Source: Chlorobaculum sp. MV4-Y (GTDB lineage: Bacteria > Bacteroidota > Chlorobiia > Chlorobiales > Chlorobiaceae). Taken from it: a stretch of 64,000 bases of DNA. The notes beneath the pieces were generated by a model that was not told where the DNA came from, made no database searches, and saw only the letters and a program-made list of their open reading frames with translations. Location of the stretch: positions 994,323 to 1,058,322 of the forward strand of contig NZ_CP104202.1 of NCBI RefSeq assembly GCF_025244685.1, written 5' to 3'. The first letter of the stretch is position 1; each line of letters opens with the position of its first letter. Below, one piece after another: positions 28,635-39,824 of the stretch. The position numbers were made by a program, and so were the translations under genes.

Positions 28635-29984
28635 TTATCGTTTCAGAAACTTGTCGAGTGCAAGGTTCTCCGTGGTGATCTTGCGGCCGGACTTGGCCAG
28701 GCGATTCACCGAGCGCATCATTTTCTTCATTTCGGCAAACTGTTTGAGCAGCATATTGACCTCTTGCACCCTCGTGCCGCTGCCAAGCGCGATACGCTGA
28801 CGGCGACTGCCGTTGATGATTTCGGGGTGCTTGCGCTCCTGTTTGGTCATCGAGGAGATCATCGCCTCAATAGGCTTGAAGTTGATGTTTTCGAGATCCT
28901 GCTTTGGCACCATCTTGTTCAGCCCGGGCACCATTTCGATGAGCCCCTGGATCGAGCCCATCTTCTTGAGCTGCTGGAGCTGATCGAAAAAGTCGTCGAG
29001 GTCGAACTCGTTCTTCATGAGCTTCGACTGCATCGCCATTGTCTTTTCGAGGTCAAGCGCCTCCTGCGCCTTTTCGACGAAGCTGACGATATCGCCCATG
29101 CCGAGAATCCTCTGGGCCATGCGATCCGGGTAGAAAACGTCGAGATCATCGACCTTCTCGCCGACGCTCATGAACTTGATCGGCTTTTCGACCACCTGGC
29201 GAATCGACAGAGCTGCACCACCACGTGCATCGCCATCAAGCTTGGTAAGCACGACGCCGTCAAAATCAAGCCGATCGTTGAACGCCTTGGCGGTGTTAAC
29301 CGCCTCCTGACCCATCATTGAATCGACAACGAACAAAAGCTCGTCAGGACTGAGGCGGTTTTTGAGTGCTTCAGCCTCGGCCATCATCGCTTCGTCGATC
29401 TGCAAACGACCGGCAGTATCAACGATCACAACATCTTTCGCCCCGGCTTTGGCAGCTTCGAGACCACCAAGCGCAGCCTTCATTGCGTCCTGCTCTTCGA
29501 CCGAGAACACCGGCACATCGATCTGCTCGCCGAGCGTCTTGAGCTGCTCGACCGCCGCGGGACGGTACACGTCGGCTGCCACAAGAATCGGATTCTTGCC
29601 GTTCTTCTTGAGGCGCTTGGCCAGCTTTGCGCAGAAGGTGGTTTTACCGGAACCCTGGAGACCGGCAACCATCACGATGGCGGGAATTTTCTTCGGAGGC
29701 AGGTTCAGCGGCTGGTTCTCACCGCCCATGATCTCGGTCAGCTCGTCATTGACGATCTTGACGATCATCTGCGCCGGAGAGACACTCTTGATGACCGACT
29801 CACCCAACGACTTCTCCCTGATATCCTCGACCAGCTTTTTGGCAACCTTGTAGTTGACATCGGCGCTCAAGAGGGCGCGCTTGATGTCGCGCATCGCGAT
29901 ACCGATGTTGACTTCGTTGATCGTCGCCTGACCGGCGAGTTTTTTAAAGGTCAGCTCAAGTTTGTCACTGAGATTGTCGAACAT
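28635..29984 (-). CDS. ffh: Signal recognition particle protein Ffh (SRP54)
   Basis: 449 residues. N domain; G domain with [34 protein letters not shown] and [13 protein letters not shown]; and a C-terminal M domain with methionine-rich helices and [20 protein letters not shown] for SRP RNA binding. It guides nascent membrane proteins to FtsY. It lies 37 bases upstream of rpsP on the same strand. Confidence 0.98.
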   Translation of the reverse strand: MFDNLSDKLELTFKKLAGQATINEVNIGIAMRDIKRALLSADVNYKVAKKLVEDIREKSLGESVIKSVSPAQMIVKIVNDELTEIMGGENQPLNLPPKKIPAIVMVAGLQGSGKTTFCAKLAKRLKKNGKNPILVAADVYRPAAVEQLKTLGEQIDVPVFSVEEQDAMKAALGGLEAAKAGAKDVVIVDTAGRLQIDEAMMAEAEALKNRLSPDELLFVVDSMMGQEAVNTAKAFNDRLDFDGVVLTKLDGDARGGAALSIRQVVEKPIKFMSVGEKVDDLDVFYPDRMAQRILGMGDIVSFVEKAQEALDLEKTMAMQSKLMKNEFDLDDFFDQLQQLKKMGSIQGLIEMVPGLNKMVPKQDLENINFKPIEAMISSMTKQERKHPEIINGSRRQRIALGSGTRVQEVNMLLKQFAEMKKMMRSVNRLAKSGRKITTENLALDKFLKR

Positions 29985-30120
29985 ATTGAACCTGTCACAT
30001 AAATTCTAAAAATGGATAGCTTTAAATATAAAAATATTCTTGTAAAATAAAACCAAACGATGCGACCTTCACCGAACTATTTTCGCTTATATTAGTTAAG
30101 TCAATTTCAGAGCATAGCCT

Positions 30121-31104
30121 ATGACCCCGGAAAAGATCGAACAGATATTTCAATCGTTCAAAGAGAAAAAGATCGCCGTTATCGGTGATGTAATGATCGA
30201 CAAATATATCTTCGGCCACGTATCGCGAATTTCACCCGAATATCCGGTACCGGTGGTCGATGTCAACCGCGAGAGCAGCCGGCTGGGAGGCGCGGCCAAC
30301 GTGGCGTTCAACATCCATGCGCTCGGTGCTGATGCGCTCCTGATTGGCGTTACCGGGGATGACGCGGAGCGTCGGAACCTCGCGAACCTTATGACAGAAC
30401 ATGGCCTCAATCCGGCTATGCTGGCCCCCGACAGCACCCGCCCGACAACCTGCAAAACCAGAATCCTTTCGCAGAACCACCACATCACGCGGGTTGACTA
30501 CGAAAGCCGCACTCCGGTGGATGCTGAGCTGGAACAGGTGCTATTCGGCATGTTCATGGAGATCGCCGGATCGGTCGACGCCGTAGTACTCGAAGATTAC
30601 AACAAGGGAGTGCTCACGCCGTCGCTGATCGCTTCTGTAATCACCGCCTGCCGTCAACGCAACACTCCAGTGCTGGTCGATCCAAAACTCAAGGGCTTCT
30701 TTTCCTACGGCGGGTGTTCAGTGTTTAAACCCAACCTCTCCGAACTCGCCGCCTCGCTTGGCATTCCGGTGACCAACGACGACCGTGAAGTAGAGCAAGC
30801 ATGCCTCCTGCTCGGCGAAAAGCTCGATGTCGAGAGCCTCGTAGTAACACGAAGCGAAAAAGGCATGACCGTCTACAACGGCTCGTTCACCCACATCCCG
30901 GCCTTGTCACTCGATGTCGCGGACGTCTCTGGTGCGGGAGATACCGTGATCGGCACGCTCGCACTCGGGCTGGCTTCAGGCCTCGACCTGGTGACAAGTA
31001 CAAGAATCGCCAATCTTGCGGCCAATACTGTCTGCCAAGAAGTCGGCGCCGTGCCGGTCAGACCGGACAAACTCCTCAGTGCTTGTCTGGCACATCTTCA
31101 ATGA
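30121..31104 (+). CDS. hldA: D-glycero-beta-D-manno-heptose-7-phosphate kinase (RfaE domain I / HldA type)
   Basis: 327 residues, PfkB family. [26 protein letters not shown] is the HldE kinase start and [18 protein letters not shown] the anion hole with catalytic Asp. It lacks the second, nucleotidyltransferase, domain of bifunctional HldE. It makes heptose bisphosphate for the LPS inner core. Its 3' end overlaps the convergent START gene by 29 bases. Confidence 0.85.
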   Translation: MTPEKIEQIFQSFKEKKIAVIGDVMIDKYIFGHVSRISPEYPVPVVDVNRESSRLGGAANVAFNIHALGADALLIGVTGDDAERRNLANLMTEHGLNPAMLAPDSTRPTTCKTRILSQNHHITRVDYESRTPVDAELEQVLFGMFMEIAGSVDAVVLEDYNKGVLTPSLIASVITACRQRNTPVLVDPKLKGFFSYGGCSVFKPNLSELAASLGIPVTNDDREVEQACLLLGEKLDVESLVVTRSEKGMTVYNGSFTHIPALSLDVADVSGAGDTVIGTLALGLASGLDLVTSTRIANLAANTVCQEVGAVPVRPDKLLSACLAHLQ

Positions 31105-31714
31105 TAGTGACGTGGTTATCCACCACTGACGGCCACGCCGGTTTGTAAGAAGGGTCCTGTGCCAAATTCCTCATCTTGAGCAATGAGTAGAACGGCACTT
31201 CGAAGAGAGCGGCGTTGCTAAGCGCGGGCGGAATGTCGCTGCCGGGATTGAGATGCATCACAAAAGTCACGTGCACCTTGCCGCTCGCCACCGGCATCAA
31301 TATCCAGACCCCCCAGGCCTCGCGCACACGGTGAAAATCAGGCGTCGACGGAACATAATCGGGTATACCAGTCATAGTCAGAGCGAGCGCCCCCTCTTCA
31401 GATGCGTGCAGGGCTGTACGCACGATCATCTCCCTTTTCGGAATCGGCCAGGGAGTGTTAAGTACCTGGCGTACGACATAATCAAGGTCATCGCTCTTGT
31501 GCAACACCTCCATTTCAGAAAGCTGATGCACCCATTTCCCGTAATTGCCGAAATCGTGAAAAAGGCTGATCAGCTTTCTGAGAGGCGCATCGAACAAAGC
31601 CTCACCCTTGAAGCCCAGCACCTGGGAGCCACTGATTTTCGAGGAAAAAATTTTTATGTCTTTGTGATCAACACGAAATTCCCAGTTGCCCTCCAGGGCG
31701 CTTGCTACATCCAT
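31076..31714 (-). CDS. START-domain lipid-binding-like protein A
   Basis: 212 residues with no signal peptide. The START helix-grip features are visible: [26 protein letters not shown] at the start, [20 protein letters not shown] in the middle and [31 protein letters not shown] in the C-terminal helix region. START folds bind lipids or steroids. A paralogue sits immediately upstream on the same strand. Ligand unknown; a role with hydrophobic pigments or membrane lipids is speculation. Confidence 0.75.
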   Translation of the reverse strand: MDVASALEGNWEFRVDHKDIKIFSSKISGSQVLGFKGEALFDAPLRKLISLFHDFGNYGKWVHQLSEMEVLHKSDDLDYVVRQVLNTPWPIPKREMIVRTALHASEEGALALTMTGIPDYVPSTPDFHRVREAWGVWILMPVASGKVHVTFVMHLNPGSDIPPALSNAALFEVPFYSLLKMRNLAQDPSYKPAWPSVVDNHVTIIEDVPDKH

Positions 31715-31757
31715 TGACTTGAACTTGTAATGATGATACTAAGAAACCTGGGGGTCT

Positions 31758-32417
31758 CTATTCTGTGATAAAATCGGTGTAGTTTCTGATAATATCATTC
31801 TTCGACTCCTTGAACGCCGCATCAACAGGCGTGCGGTATTTTTCGCGCTTGACAAAGTCGCGCATATTGTTCAGCGTGTGATACGGCGTATCAATCACTG
31901 CGATATTGGCCAGCCATGACGGGATCTCTCCGGCAGGCTCGATGTGCAGCCTGAAAACCACGCGGCAAGAATTTTCTGAAAGTGGCAGAATATTCCACGC
32001 CCCTTCGAGCTTGCGAACCCTGACGTACCGGTCATCTTCAGGGATAAAATCCGGCAGGCACTCGATCTTGATAAAGGCTTCGCCTGTTTCGGGATCCTTG
32101 TAAGCAGTCGATCGGCTGATGATCTCCCTGTCGCTCACCGGCCATGGCGCAGTTACGTGCTGAAGCACCACTCGTCCCTCATTGTCGTCGGCAAGCTCCT
32201 GAAGAATACGCATTTCGCTGGTTTTCCAGACCCAGTCGGGTGCGGACTCGATGTCATACAAGAGACTGAGCACGGAGTGCTGAGGAGCATCGATCGTAGC
32301 CACACCGACAAACGACAAAAAATCGGATGAAGGCACCGGACAGGTGAAAATCTTCAGCCAATCATTGCGAAACCTGAGCGTGCAAGTGTTACTGTTGATT
32401 TTTTCAAGTAATGACAT
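31758..32417 (-). CDS. START-domain lipid-binding-like protein B
   Basis: 219 residues, a paralogue of the downstream gene: [51 protein letters not shown] (given in two parts of the same segment) and a final helix [17 protein letters not shown] line up with the same parts of protein A. The gap between the two is 43 bases, so they are probably co-transcribed after a local duplication. Function unknown. Confidence 0.75.
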   Translation of the reverse strand: MSLLEKINSNTCTLRFRNDWLKIFTCPVPSSDFLSFVGVATIDAPQHSVLSLLYDIESAPDWVWKTSEMRILQELADDNEGRVVLQHVTAPWPVSDREIISRSTAYKDPETGEAFIKIECLPDFIPEDDRYVRVRKLEGAWNILPLSENSCRVVFRLHIEPAGEIPSWLANIAVIDTPYHTLNNMRDFVKREKYRTPVDAAFKESKNDIIRNYTDFITE

Positions 32418-32489
32418 AGTAAACCGGATTGTATGAAAAATTGGTTAAAGGCCAACATACTGTCTGGGAAACAGCTTTTACCTATTGAC

Positions 32490-34109
32490 TCATGAAGCCT
32501 TCTTTTCGATGAAATGCCGCGCGACCTTCATAACAGGATCACCTTCACGCAATAACACCCTGATCTGCTCTTCAGTTCCAAACAGGTGCCTGGCAATTCT
32601 TGCCTTGAGCGCAAGAGCTATATCGGCCCGGTCACGATTGAACTCTGACTGGTCTAAAGTGAGCTTCGACTCCTCGCATCCCTTTTTGACCAGCGCTTCG
32701 AGATTGGCGGGAACATGATAGTTATCGAGGTATGCTGCCGCCGAGTGGCGAAACTTCTGGACCGGATCATCGGGAGCGTCAATCAGCTTCAGGGCAATAT
32801 CCTCGATGACGCCCTTCGCGTAAAGCTCCTGGTACAGGTTGGAGTAGGGCTTGCCAAAAACCCAGTAATCGGGCATGATGCCGCCCGCTTTGGCCAGCAT
32901 GGCGCGGAGACTGTCCGCCGAAGCGCTCTTCAACAAGGTTCCGGTGCTGTAAACCGAAATATCCTGCCCCTCCCGGTACAGAAGGCCGCCATACTTTTTC
33001 ATAAAATTACCGGGCAGATTCCGGGTGAACATCTCCTTGTAATAGCGCTCACGCCCGGAGAAGCCCTCGTCATATTCGCGCTGAATCTGCCGTCCGGACG
33101 GGGTGTAGTATCTCGAAACGGTCAGCCTGACTACTGAGTTATCGGGCAACTTGAACTGTCGCTGCACCAGTCCCTTGCCGAAGGTCAGCTCGCCGATGAG
33201 CAGGGCGCGATGGTTGTCTTGCAGCGCCCCGGCAAGAATTTCGGCTGCCGACGCGCTCCCGCGATCAACCAGGAGGCAGAGCGGCCCTGTTTCAAAAACA
33301 CCGCCGGAGGTCGAAGAGTACTTCATCTGGTCGTCACCGCCATGCCGACTTTTGGTATAGACAATGAGCTTGCCCGCCGGAAGCAGTTCGTCGGCGATGG
33401 TGACGGCCTGATCGAGATAGCCGCCAGGATTGCCCCGCACATCGATAATAAGCTGCCGCATTCCCTTGTCACGCAGCTTCTGCACCGCTTTATGAAACTC
33501 GCTTGCTGTCGTTTCGACAAACTGGCCAATCCGGATGTAGCCGGTATTGGCATCATCGAGAAACGCTGCGTCGATGCTCGTGGTCGAGATTTTGTCACGA
33601 GTGACCCGGAAATCGATCATCCGGCGGATCAGAGGCCGGTATATCCTGAGACTGACTCTGGTGCCGCGCTCGCCCCTGAGTTTGGAGAGAACAGCCGCGG
33701 GCTTGATGCCGATGACATTTTTCGAGTCGATCGAGACGATCCTGTCGCCGGGCATGATTCCGGCCGACTCGCTCGGCCCGCCCGCAAGCGGCGTAACCAC
33801 CAGCAGGGTATCGCGCACGACATCGAATTCTATACCGATTCCCTCAAAATTGCCATTGAAATTTGACTGGGTGATTGCGGCTTTTTCCGGCTCGAGATAG
33901 ATGGAGTGGGGATCGAGCGACTGCACCATGCCTCGAACTCCCGCGCTTTGCAGGCTATCGGCATTAACTGGATCAACATAATACGACCTGATTAGCCTGT
34001 AGGCATCAAGCATTTTCCCTTCAGTGCCACGACTATTAGTCCGCCATCCGATAAAATAACCGAATCCCCCGATGAGCAACATGATAATAACAGTGAAAAT
34101 ACGAGACAT
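32490..34109 (-). CDS. S41-family carboxyl-terminal processing protease
   Basis: 539 residues. N-terminal membrane anchor (residues 4-22); PDZ domain (GIGIEFDVVRDTLLVVTPLAGGPSE); S41 core with catalytic Ser in VDRGSASAAEILAGALQ and Lys in GELTFGKGLVQRQF; then a C-terminal extension of ~150 residues. It is a periplasmic tail-specific protease. The substrate is unknown. Upstream lies an AT-rich island. Confidence 0.93.
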   Translation of the reverse strand: MSRIFTVIIMLLIGGFGYFIGWRTNSRGTEGKMLDAYRLIRSYYVDPVNADSLQSAGVRGMVQSLDPHSIYLEPEKAAITQSNFNGNFEGIGIEFDVVRDTLLVVTPLAGGPSESAGIMPGDRIVSIDSKNVIGIKPAAVLSKLRGERGTRVSLRIYRPLIRRMIDFRVTRDKISTTSIDAAFLDDANTGYIRIGQFVETTASEFHKAVQKLRDKGMRQLIIDVRGNPGGYLDQAVTIADELLPAGKLIVYTKSRHGGDDQMKYSSTSGGVFETGPLCLLVDRGSASAAEILAGALQDNHRALLIGELTFGKGLVQRQFKLPDNSVVRLTVSRYYTPSGRQIQREYDEGFSGRERYYKEMFTRNLPGNFMKKYGGLLYREGQDISVYSTGTLLKSASADSLRAMLAKAGGIMPDYWVFGKPYSNLYQELYAKGVIEDIALKLIDAPDDPVQKFRHSAAAYLDNYHVPANLEALVKKGCEESKLTLDQSEFNRDRADIALALKARIARHLFGTEEQIRVLLREGDPVMKVARHFIEKKAS

Positions 34110-34454
34110 AGCGATCGATTCAGATTAACCGTTGGACAAGTGGCAGCTGTAGCTCAACACAACGCAAGTCATGCAAAAAAGCTCAAACAGACCGATAGCG
34201 AGACAGCAGCAGAGAACGCAAAGTCCGGGACCGGAATGCCTGCAAATAAACACTGCCAAAAAGCACCCGGCAAATTGGCGGATAGCAATAGCAACCGCAT
34301 GTGTGTACATGTATTTCTAATTGTACCGAAGAGAAGGGGAATTCGCAACAACAACCCTCACCACCTAAAAATACCAACAGGTGTAACTTGCCACATTTCT
34401 CACTTTGACGCAAGAATAAAGAGATAAACAAAGAGGGCATCACGCAAGATTATC
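34110..34454. other. Upstream region of the S41 protease, no gene seen
   Basis: Mixed-composition DNA with no domain-bearing frame. A 95-codon + frame (34140-34427) has no ribosome-binding site or family. It presumably holds the protease promoter, unplaced. Confidence 0.35.
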
Positions 34455-34825
34455 AGTCAATTAAACCAAAAAAATATTGTATATAAGTAAAATAATTTTA
34501 AACAAAAAAAAGAAAACAAAAACAAATAAAACAGAATCATGACAACAAATAAAAAACAAAAATAAAAATTATAAAAAACATAAAATAAACAAATAATTAA
34601 ATAAAATTTTTATTTAATAAAAACACATAATTGTTTTTAAAAAAATTACTTATAAGCGTTTATATAAAAAATTTATTAATTAGTTTTATAAAAAAAATAA
34701 AACAATAATAGAAGCAAAATATTTTTTTATTTTTAACTTATTAAAAAAAAATTTCATAAAAATTACTAACAAAGCGTATTATAAGCACTCTTTTTACAAT
34801 CACTTAAAAACAGTTAAAATAAAAT
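34455..34825. other. Extremely AT-rich island
   Basis: About 370 bases consisting almost only of A and T, with long A runs on the + strand (34500-34620) and A/T-mixed tracts later. It is in sharp contrast to its GC-rich surroundings. No frame longer than a few codons exists. It begins upstream of the S41 protease promoter region and runs into the 3' end of the RidA gene, whose last residues (LIRD) are coded by it. I see no direct repeat unit, tRNA or integrase nearby. Confidence 0.8.
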
Positions 34826-35305
34826 TTAATCTCTTATTAATGGGCAATAAGCGATCAATTCAACCTCAACACTGGCATCAAGAGGAAGAGCAAGAACACC
34901 AACGGCGACCCTGACATGGCGACCCGATTCACCAAAAATTTCACAGACAAGTTCCGATGCTCCGTTGGCCACCTTGTGCTGATTCGTAAACCCTTCAGCA
35001 CTCGAAACATAGATTGTCAGCTTCACGATTCTCGCCACGGTGTCAAGATTTCCGGTAACGGATCGGAGTACCGCAACCGCATTCAGCGCGGCCGTTCTGG
35101 CGGCCTTCGTCGCCTCCTGTTCGCACGCTTCGCTCACCCTTCCCTTTCCTCCTGGCTCCATCAGTTTGGCGCCAACCAGCGGTAATTGGCCTGAGGTGTA
35201 AATCAGATCACCAATTCGTATCGCTGGCTGGTAAAGTCCCGCTGGTGAAGGGATTTCCGGGAGAAGAATACCGGCGTTCTTCAGATTTTCTTCATTAGAT
35301 ATCAT
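34826..35305 (-). CDS. RidA/YjgF family enamine/imine deaminase
   Basis: 159 residues. YQPAIRIGDLIYTSGQLPLVG, NAVAVLRSVTGNLDTVARIVKLTIYVS (in parts) and the end ALPLDASVEVELIAYC are the family pattern. RidA proteins hydrolyse reactive 2-aminoacrylate-type imines. It has a longer N-terminal part than E. coli RidA (128 residues) and belongs to the subgroup with EACEQEATKAART. Its 3' end runs into the AT-rich island. Confidence 0.9.
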   Translation of the reverse strand: MISNEENLKNAGILLPEIPSPAGLYQPAIRIGDLIYTSGQLPLVGAKLMEPGGKGRVSEACEQEATKAARTAALNAVAVLRSVTGNLDTVARIVKLTIYVSSAEGFTNQHKVANGASELVCEIFGESGRHVRVAVGVLALPLDASVEVELIAYCPLIRD

Positions 35306-35400
35306 GACCTTTTTGTGTTTTTTGCTTGGTAAAAGAGCGGAAAATCCGAACAGCTCGGGATAGATTTTCCAGATTGTGATTCCTCTGGAAAATAGTTATC

Positions 35401-36057
35401 GTGCCTGAAATTGGATCTATGCCTGAAAAACACCCCTCACTCCCCCGGCTGATGATTGTCAGCAGTGGTGGCGAACATCTTTCTCAGAAAGGCCTTGTAC
35501 TGGCACAGGCACAAGCTCTCGCCCGCTCTGCGCCGGTCATTTTCCAGATTCGGGAGAAAATGCTTGATTCTGCTTCTATTTGGCGCCTCTGCCGCCAAAT
35601 AGCTCCGCTTGTCAATAATTCGGGGTCGATTCTCACCATCAACGAACGCTTCGACATCGCGCTTGCATCAAAGGCGGGCGGTGTTCATCTTCCCGAATCT
35701 TCATGCCCTGCCGATGTCGTCCGAAAAGCTGCACGAGAATTGCTTACCGGGCAAAGCGTACATAGCAAGGCGGCCGCATTGAAAGCCACTTCGACAGGCC
35801 TTGATTACCTCCTTTTCGGACCAGTATTCCATACGCCATCAAAAGAACCTTTCGGACCACCTCAGGGACTGGAACGTCTCCGGGAAATCTGCACGAAAGT
35901 ACGCATACCTGTCTTCGCCGTCGGCGGCATCACGCCTGATAAAGTTCCGGCCTGCCTCGAATGCGGCGCGTGGGGCGTCGCCGCGCTCACCCCCTTTCTT
36001 GATGCTTCATCGATGCCGGAAACCATCAAACGCTTTTTCTCGTACATATCCATATGA
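35401..36057 (+). CDS. TenI-like thiazole tautomerase (ThiE paralogue)
   Basis: 218 residues. It has the ThiE fold ([50 protein letters not shown]) but lacks the two Mg-binding aspartates of ThiE: NDR is NER and HLGQxD is HLPESS. That pattern suits TenI, which tautomerises thiazole phosphate, rather than the coupling enzyme. The GTG at 35401 or the in-frame ATG 18 bases later may be the start. It overlaps thiE by 4 bases. Confidence 0.75.
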   Translation: MPEIGSMPEKHPSLPRLMIVSSGGEHLSQKGLVLAQAQALARSAPVIFQIREKMLDSASIWRLCRQIAPLVNNSGSILTINERFDIALASKAGGVHLPESSCPADVVRKAARELLTGQSVHSKAAALKATSTGLDYLLFGPVFHTPSKEPFGPPQGLERLREICTKVRIPVFAVGGITPDKVPACLECGAWGVAALTPFLDASSMPETIKRFFSYISI

Positions 36058-36668
36058 GCCTGCCACGAAGACTTCTTTGCGTCATCACTGATGAACACTC
36101 CGATCCCATCGAACTTGCCCGCATGGCCCTCCGGGGCGGGGCAGGGATGGTACAATTGCGACGAAAAAAAGCCTCAGGCCGAGAACTTTACGAGAGGGCC
36201 TTGAGGATTCAGGAGCTGTGCCGTGAGCGGGAAGCGCTCTTCATCGTCAACGACCGGGTCGATATTGCCCTGGCGATGATGGCTGACGGCGTGCATCTCG
36301 GCCAACAGGATATGCCTGCGTCCGCCGCACGCGCCCTGCTCGGCCCTGACGCGATCATCGGCGTCTCGGTCTCCTGCGTCGCCGAGGCAGTCAATGCCGC
36401 GGAAGAGGGCGCGAACTACATCGGGGTAGGACACATCTTCCCGACCTACTCCAAAGACAAACCCTCCGAGCCGCTCGGCACAGCGGCAATACGCCCGATC
36501 CGCAATGCCGCGCAATTACCGGTCATCGCCATCGGCGGCATCGGGCACAACAACGCCGCCGAGGTCATCCGTGCCGGCGCATCAGGCATCGCCGTTATCT
36601 CCGCAGTTTCCGACAGCGACGACCCCGAGACCGCCACTCGCGAGCTGGTAAGAAGAATCAGGCAATGA
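36054..36668 (+). CDS. thiE: Thiamine-phosphate synthase ThiE
   Basis: 204 residues. [45 protein letters not shown] and [22 protein letters not shown] hold the Mg and pyrophosphate-binding residues. It joins HMP-PP and thiazole phosphate. Overlaps its neighbours on both sides by 4 bases, so the three genes are one operon. Confidence 0.95.
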   Translation: MSLPRRLLCVITDEHSDPIELARMALRGGAGMVQLRRKKASGRELYERALRIQELCREREALFIVNDRVDIALAMMADGVHLGQQDMPASAARALLGPDAIIGVSVSCVAEAVNAAEEGANYIGVGHIFPTYSKDKPSEPLGTAAIRPIRNAAQLPVIAIGGIGHNNAAEVIRAGASGIAVISAVSDSDDPETATRELVRRIRQ

Positions 36669-37504
36669 ATATGATGCAGGACTACATCACCGTACTAACC
36701 ATCGCCGGATCGGACGGCAGCAGCGGGGCTGGCATCCAGGCCGACCTTAAAACCATTGCCTTCAACAACTGCTATGGCCTTAGCGTCATCACTGCTGTGA
36801 CGGCGCAGAATACCCTTGAAGTACAGTCAATACACAACATTCCGCCCGCCTTCATCAGCGAGCAGTTCAAGACGATTGTCGACGATATTCGCATCGATGC
36901 GGTCAAGATCGGCATGCTGGGCTCACCGGAAGCGGGAGAAACAGTCGTTGAACTCATTAAAAGCCTCGATGAAGTTCCAGTCGTCCTCGACACCGTTTTG
37001 CGTTCATCGAGCGGAAAATCGCTTTTTGAGGCAGCAACCATGCAGGTGATGAAGCGGCTCTTTCGTATCGCCAGTCTGATTACCCCAAATCTGCCAGAGG
37101 CGGCATTACTGACAGGGCGCAGCAAGCCGCCGACAACGCCGGCGGAAATAGAAGTGATGGCGAAAGACTTGCAACGGGAAGGCGCAAAATCTGTTCTTGT
37201 CAAGGGAGGACATGGCGAGGGAGACCAATGCAGCGACTGCTTGTTGCACGAGGGACGGTTCTTTTGGTACGCAAACCCGAAAATCGATACGCTCAACACG
37301 CATGGCACCGGGTGCACGCTCTCGTCAGCCATAGCTTGCGGACTGGCAAAAGGCTTGCCGATGAATGAAGCTGTAGCAGACGCTATCGGCTATACAAGAA
37401 AAGCCCTGCAGGCTGGTGCATCATGGCAGCTGGGACACGGAAATGGGCCTCTGGAGCATTTTCCCGGCCGGAGAACCGAATGCCGACCGGGAAAGAAACA
37501 ATAA
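36665..37504 (+). CDS. thiD: HMP/HMP-phosphate kinase ThiD
   Basis: 279 residues, ribokinase fold. Opening [20 protein letters not shown] (usual [12 protein letters not shown], so Ser is inserted/changed), [11 protein letters not shown] and the C-terminal [19 protein letters not shown] with catalytic Cys. It phosphorylates hydroxymethylpyrimidine twice for thiamine synthesis. Its stop lies 7 bases from the convergent ugd stop. Confidence 0.93.
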   Translation: MNMMQDYITVLTIAGSDGSSGAGIQADLKTIAFNNCYGLSVITAVTAQNTLEVQSIHNIPPAFISEQFKTIVDDIRIDAVKIGMLGSPEAGETVVELIKSLDEVPVVLDTVLRSSSGKSLFEAATMQVMKRLFRIASLITPNLPEAALLTGRSKPPTTPAEIEVMAKDLQREGAKSVLVKGGHGEGDQCSDCLLHEGRFFWYANPKIDTLNTHGTGCTLSSAIACGLAKGLPMNEAVADAIGYTRKALQAGASWQLGHGNGPLEHFPGRRTECRPGKKQ

Positions 37505-37511
37505 AAACGCT

Positions 37512-38849
37512 TTAGCGCACCAGGCGAGGACGGCGACCGATGGAGTAGTAGCTGATGCCCAGCTGCTCCACCATATCAGGATTATAGATATTCCTGCCGT
37601 CAAAAATTACTGGTTCTTTCAGAGAGCGTCTGATCAGCTCGAAATCGGGACTGCGAAACACCATCCACTCCGTCATGATGGCCAGCGCGTCTGCGCCCTT
37701 GAGAGCCTCGTCGGGATGCTCCACCAATAACAGATCGGGCCGGTCACCATAGATGCGGCGGGCCTCGTCCATAGCAACGGGATCGTAGGCTCTGACGGTT
37801 GCCCCCGCCTGCCAAAGCTCTTCCATGACCTTGCGGCTCGGAGCCTCGCGCATGTCATCGGTATTTGGCTTGAACGCCAGCCCCCAAATCGCAATGACGC
37901 GCCCATTGAGATCGCCGTCGAAATGGTCACGAATCTTTGAAACAAGGCTCAGTTTCTGGTCATCGTTGACCGCCTCGACCGCTTGCAGAATTCGCGAATT
38001 ATAGCCAAGCTTTCTGGACGTGCGTTCCAGCGCCTGAACATCCTTGGGAAAGCAGGAACCGCCATAACCTACCCCGGGATAGATAAAGGAGAAGCCGATC
38101 CTCGAATCGGAGCCGATACCCCGGCGCACCGCTTCAACATCCGCTCCAGCCCGTTCGGCAATATTGGCGATCTCGTTCATGAAGCTGATCTTGGTGGCAA
38201 GCATGGCGTTGGCCGCATACTTGGTCAACTCCGCCGAGCGGATGTCCATGGCGATAAAACGCTCGTGGCTGCGGTTGAACGGCGCGTACAGATTACGCAG
38301 CAGTTCCTTGGTGCGCGGGTTATCCACTCCGACGATGATGCGATCGGGCTTCATGAAATCGTCCACGGCATCGCCTTCTTTCAGAAACTCGGGATTCGAC
38401 ACGACGTCGAAATCAATAGCCTGCCCCCTTTCTTCGAGTACTGTCCTGATCGTTTCGCGCACCAGATCGGCCGTACCGACCGGAACCGTCGATTTGTTGA
38501 TCACGATACGATAATCCTCCATATTGCGGCCGATGCTCTCGGCAACGCTCAACACATGGCTCAGATCAGCCGACCCATCCTCATCGGGCGGAGTCCCGAC
38601 GGCGATAAACTGGTACAGACCGAAATCGACACCGTCAGTAATTCTGGTGGTAAATTTCAGGCGTCCTTCACGCAGGTTTTCCGCAACGATAGTATCAAGG
38701 CCAGGCTCGTAAATCGGAATCTCCCCACTCAGGAGGCGATTGATCTTGTTCTCGTCGATATCGACGCACATAACCTCATTGCCAACCTCGGCAAAACAGG
38801 CGCCGGTAACCAGCCCTACGTAACCAGAACCGAATATGGTTATCTTCAT
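37512..38849 (-). CDS. ugd: UDP-glucose 6-dehydrogenase
   Basis: 445 residues. NAD motif [40 protein letters not shown]; catalytic Cys in [18 protein letters not shown]-terminal [19 protein letters not shown]. It makes UDP-glucuronate for surface polysaccharides. Confidence 0.97.
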   Translation of the reverse strand: MKITIFGSGYVGLVTGACFAEVGNEVMCVDIDENKINRLLSGEIPIYEPGLDTIVAENLREGRLKFTTRITDGVDFGLYQFIAVGTPPDEDGSADLSHVLSVAESIGRNMEDYRIVINKSTVPVGTADLVRETIRTVLEERGQAIDFDVVSNPEFLKEGDAVDDFMKPDRIIVGVDNPRTKELLRNLYAPFNRSHERFIAMDIRSAELTKYAANAMLATKISFMNEIANIAERAGADVEAVRRGIGSDSRIGFSFIYPGVGYGGSCFPKDVQALERTSRKLGYNSRILQAVEAVNDDQKLSLVSKIRDHFDGDLNGRVIAIWGLAFKPNTDDMREAPSRKVMEELWQAGATVRAYDPVAMDEARRIYGDRPDLLLVEHPDEALKGADALAIMTEWMVFRSPDFELIRRSLKEPVIFDGRNIYNPDMVEQLGISYYSIGRRPRLVR

Positions 38850-38888
38850 GCATTCTGCGGTTTAATTGATCAGAAACAAAAACGATAA

Positions 38889-38914
38889 CGCCTTCCGGTT
38901 ACTACCGAAAGGCG
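38889..38914 (-). terminator. Terminator after the lipoprotein/lipase pair
   Basis: On the minus strand CGCCTTTCGGT-AGT-AACCGGAAGGCG (one mismatch) is followed by TTATCGTTTTTTG. Confidence 0.7.
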
Positions 38915-38978
38915 AGGATTCAACCCTGTGAGATAAACCAATAGAAGACCAGCAAGAGACATGCTTTTCGGACATCGT

Positions 38979-39824
38979 TTATTCGACGACAATGATCAGG
39001 CATCGGGATTTTTTCCAGAACTCCGCCTCGTTCCTGATCAACAGAAGCGAGGATGTTTTGCCGCCAACGAGTTCATAGGAACCTTTTGTATGTGGGGTAA
39101 TGACATGCAGGCGACTGACTGGCTTGTCAAAATAAATATCTCTTGTTTCGGTAATATCCACCTGCCTGAATGGCCGCAGATCAAAATCGTTGGCCAGAGC
39201 CGGCCGTGCGCCAAAAAATCGGTAAAAAGGGCCTGATGGAACCAGAATCCCTTTTGAGACGAGCTGATCGACGGTGCCGACGATGTAATAGGCCTTGACC
39301 ATCTGGTCTTCCTGGTCACTGATAACCTCATCCATAACATCGACCGTGTTGGTCAGCCTGGCGATCTGCCGGTTCAGCTTGGCAATCTCCCCTTTCATGG
39401 TTCCAAGTTCCAGACTTTTCTTGTCCAGCTCCCCTTTGAGCTGACCGGTCATGCGATCGAGCGCTGCGATGCGGTATTGGGACTCGTGATTCTGCTTTTC
39501 AAGCGTCGTGACAAGGTTCTTGCTTGCCGAAAGCGTGGAGTCGATGAAGCGGATATTGGTGTTGATCTCGCGCCCGATCTGCTCGGCGCTCTTTGGCTTG
39601 CGCCCCTCCACATCTGACGAAAGCCGGACGACCACAGCCTCTTTCTGGCGAATCCGTCCAAGATTCTTCTGAACCTGGACAAGAATGGACATCATCGACT
39701 CGAGATGCTTTTCCTCCTCCTTTTTTCGCTCATCCCGGCTGCAAGAGGTGGACGTAGCAATAACCGCTCCTGCCAGTAAAATAACGGCGATGCGCCTGAA
39801 GGGCTTTAAAGCCACTCTATCCAT
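38979..39824 (-). CDS. Coiled-coil lipoprotein of unknown function
   Basis: 281 residues. A signal peptide with lipobox-like end ([19 protein letters not shown]) predicts a lipoprotein. Residues ~30-160 are heptad-like coiled coil (Glu/Lys/Leu rich, [20 protein letters not shown]), followed by a globular part with [20 protein letters not shown] and [21 protein letters not shown]. Its start overlaps the lipase gene's end by 19 bases, so the two are co-transcribed. Family not recognised. Confidence 0.75.
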   Translation of the reverse strand: MDRVALKPFRRIAVILLAGAVIATSTSCSRDERKKEEEKHLESMMSILVQVQKNLGRIRQKEAVVVRLSSDVEGRKPKSAEQIGREINTNIRFIDSTLSASKNLVTTLEKQNHESQYRIAALDRMTGQLKGELDKKSLELGTMKGEIAKLNRQIARLTNTVDVMDEVISDQEDQMVKAYYIVGTVDQLVSKGILVPSGPFYRFFGARPALANDFDLRPFRQVDITETRDIYFDKPVSRLHVITPHTKGSYELVGGKTSSLLLIRNEAEFWKKSRCLIIVVE

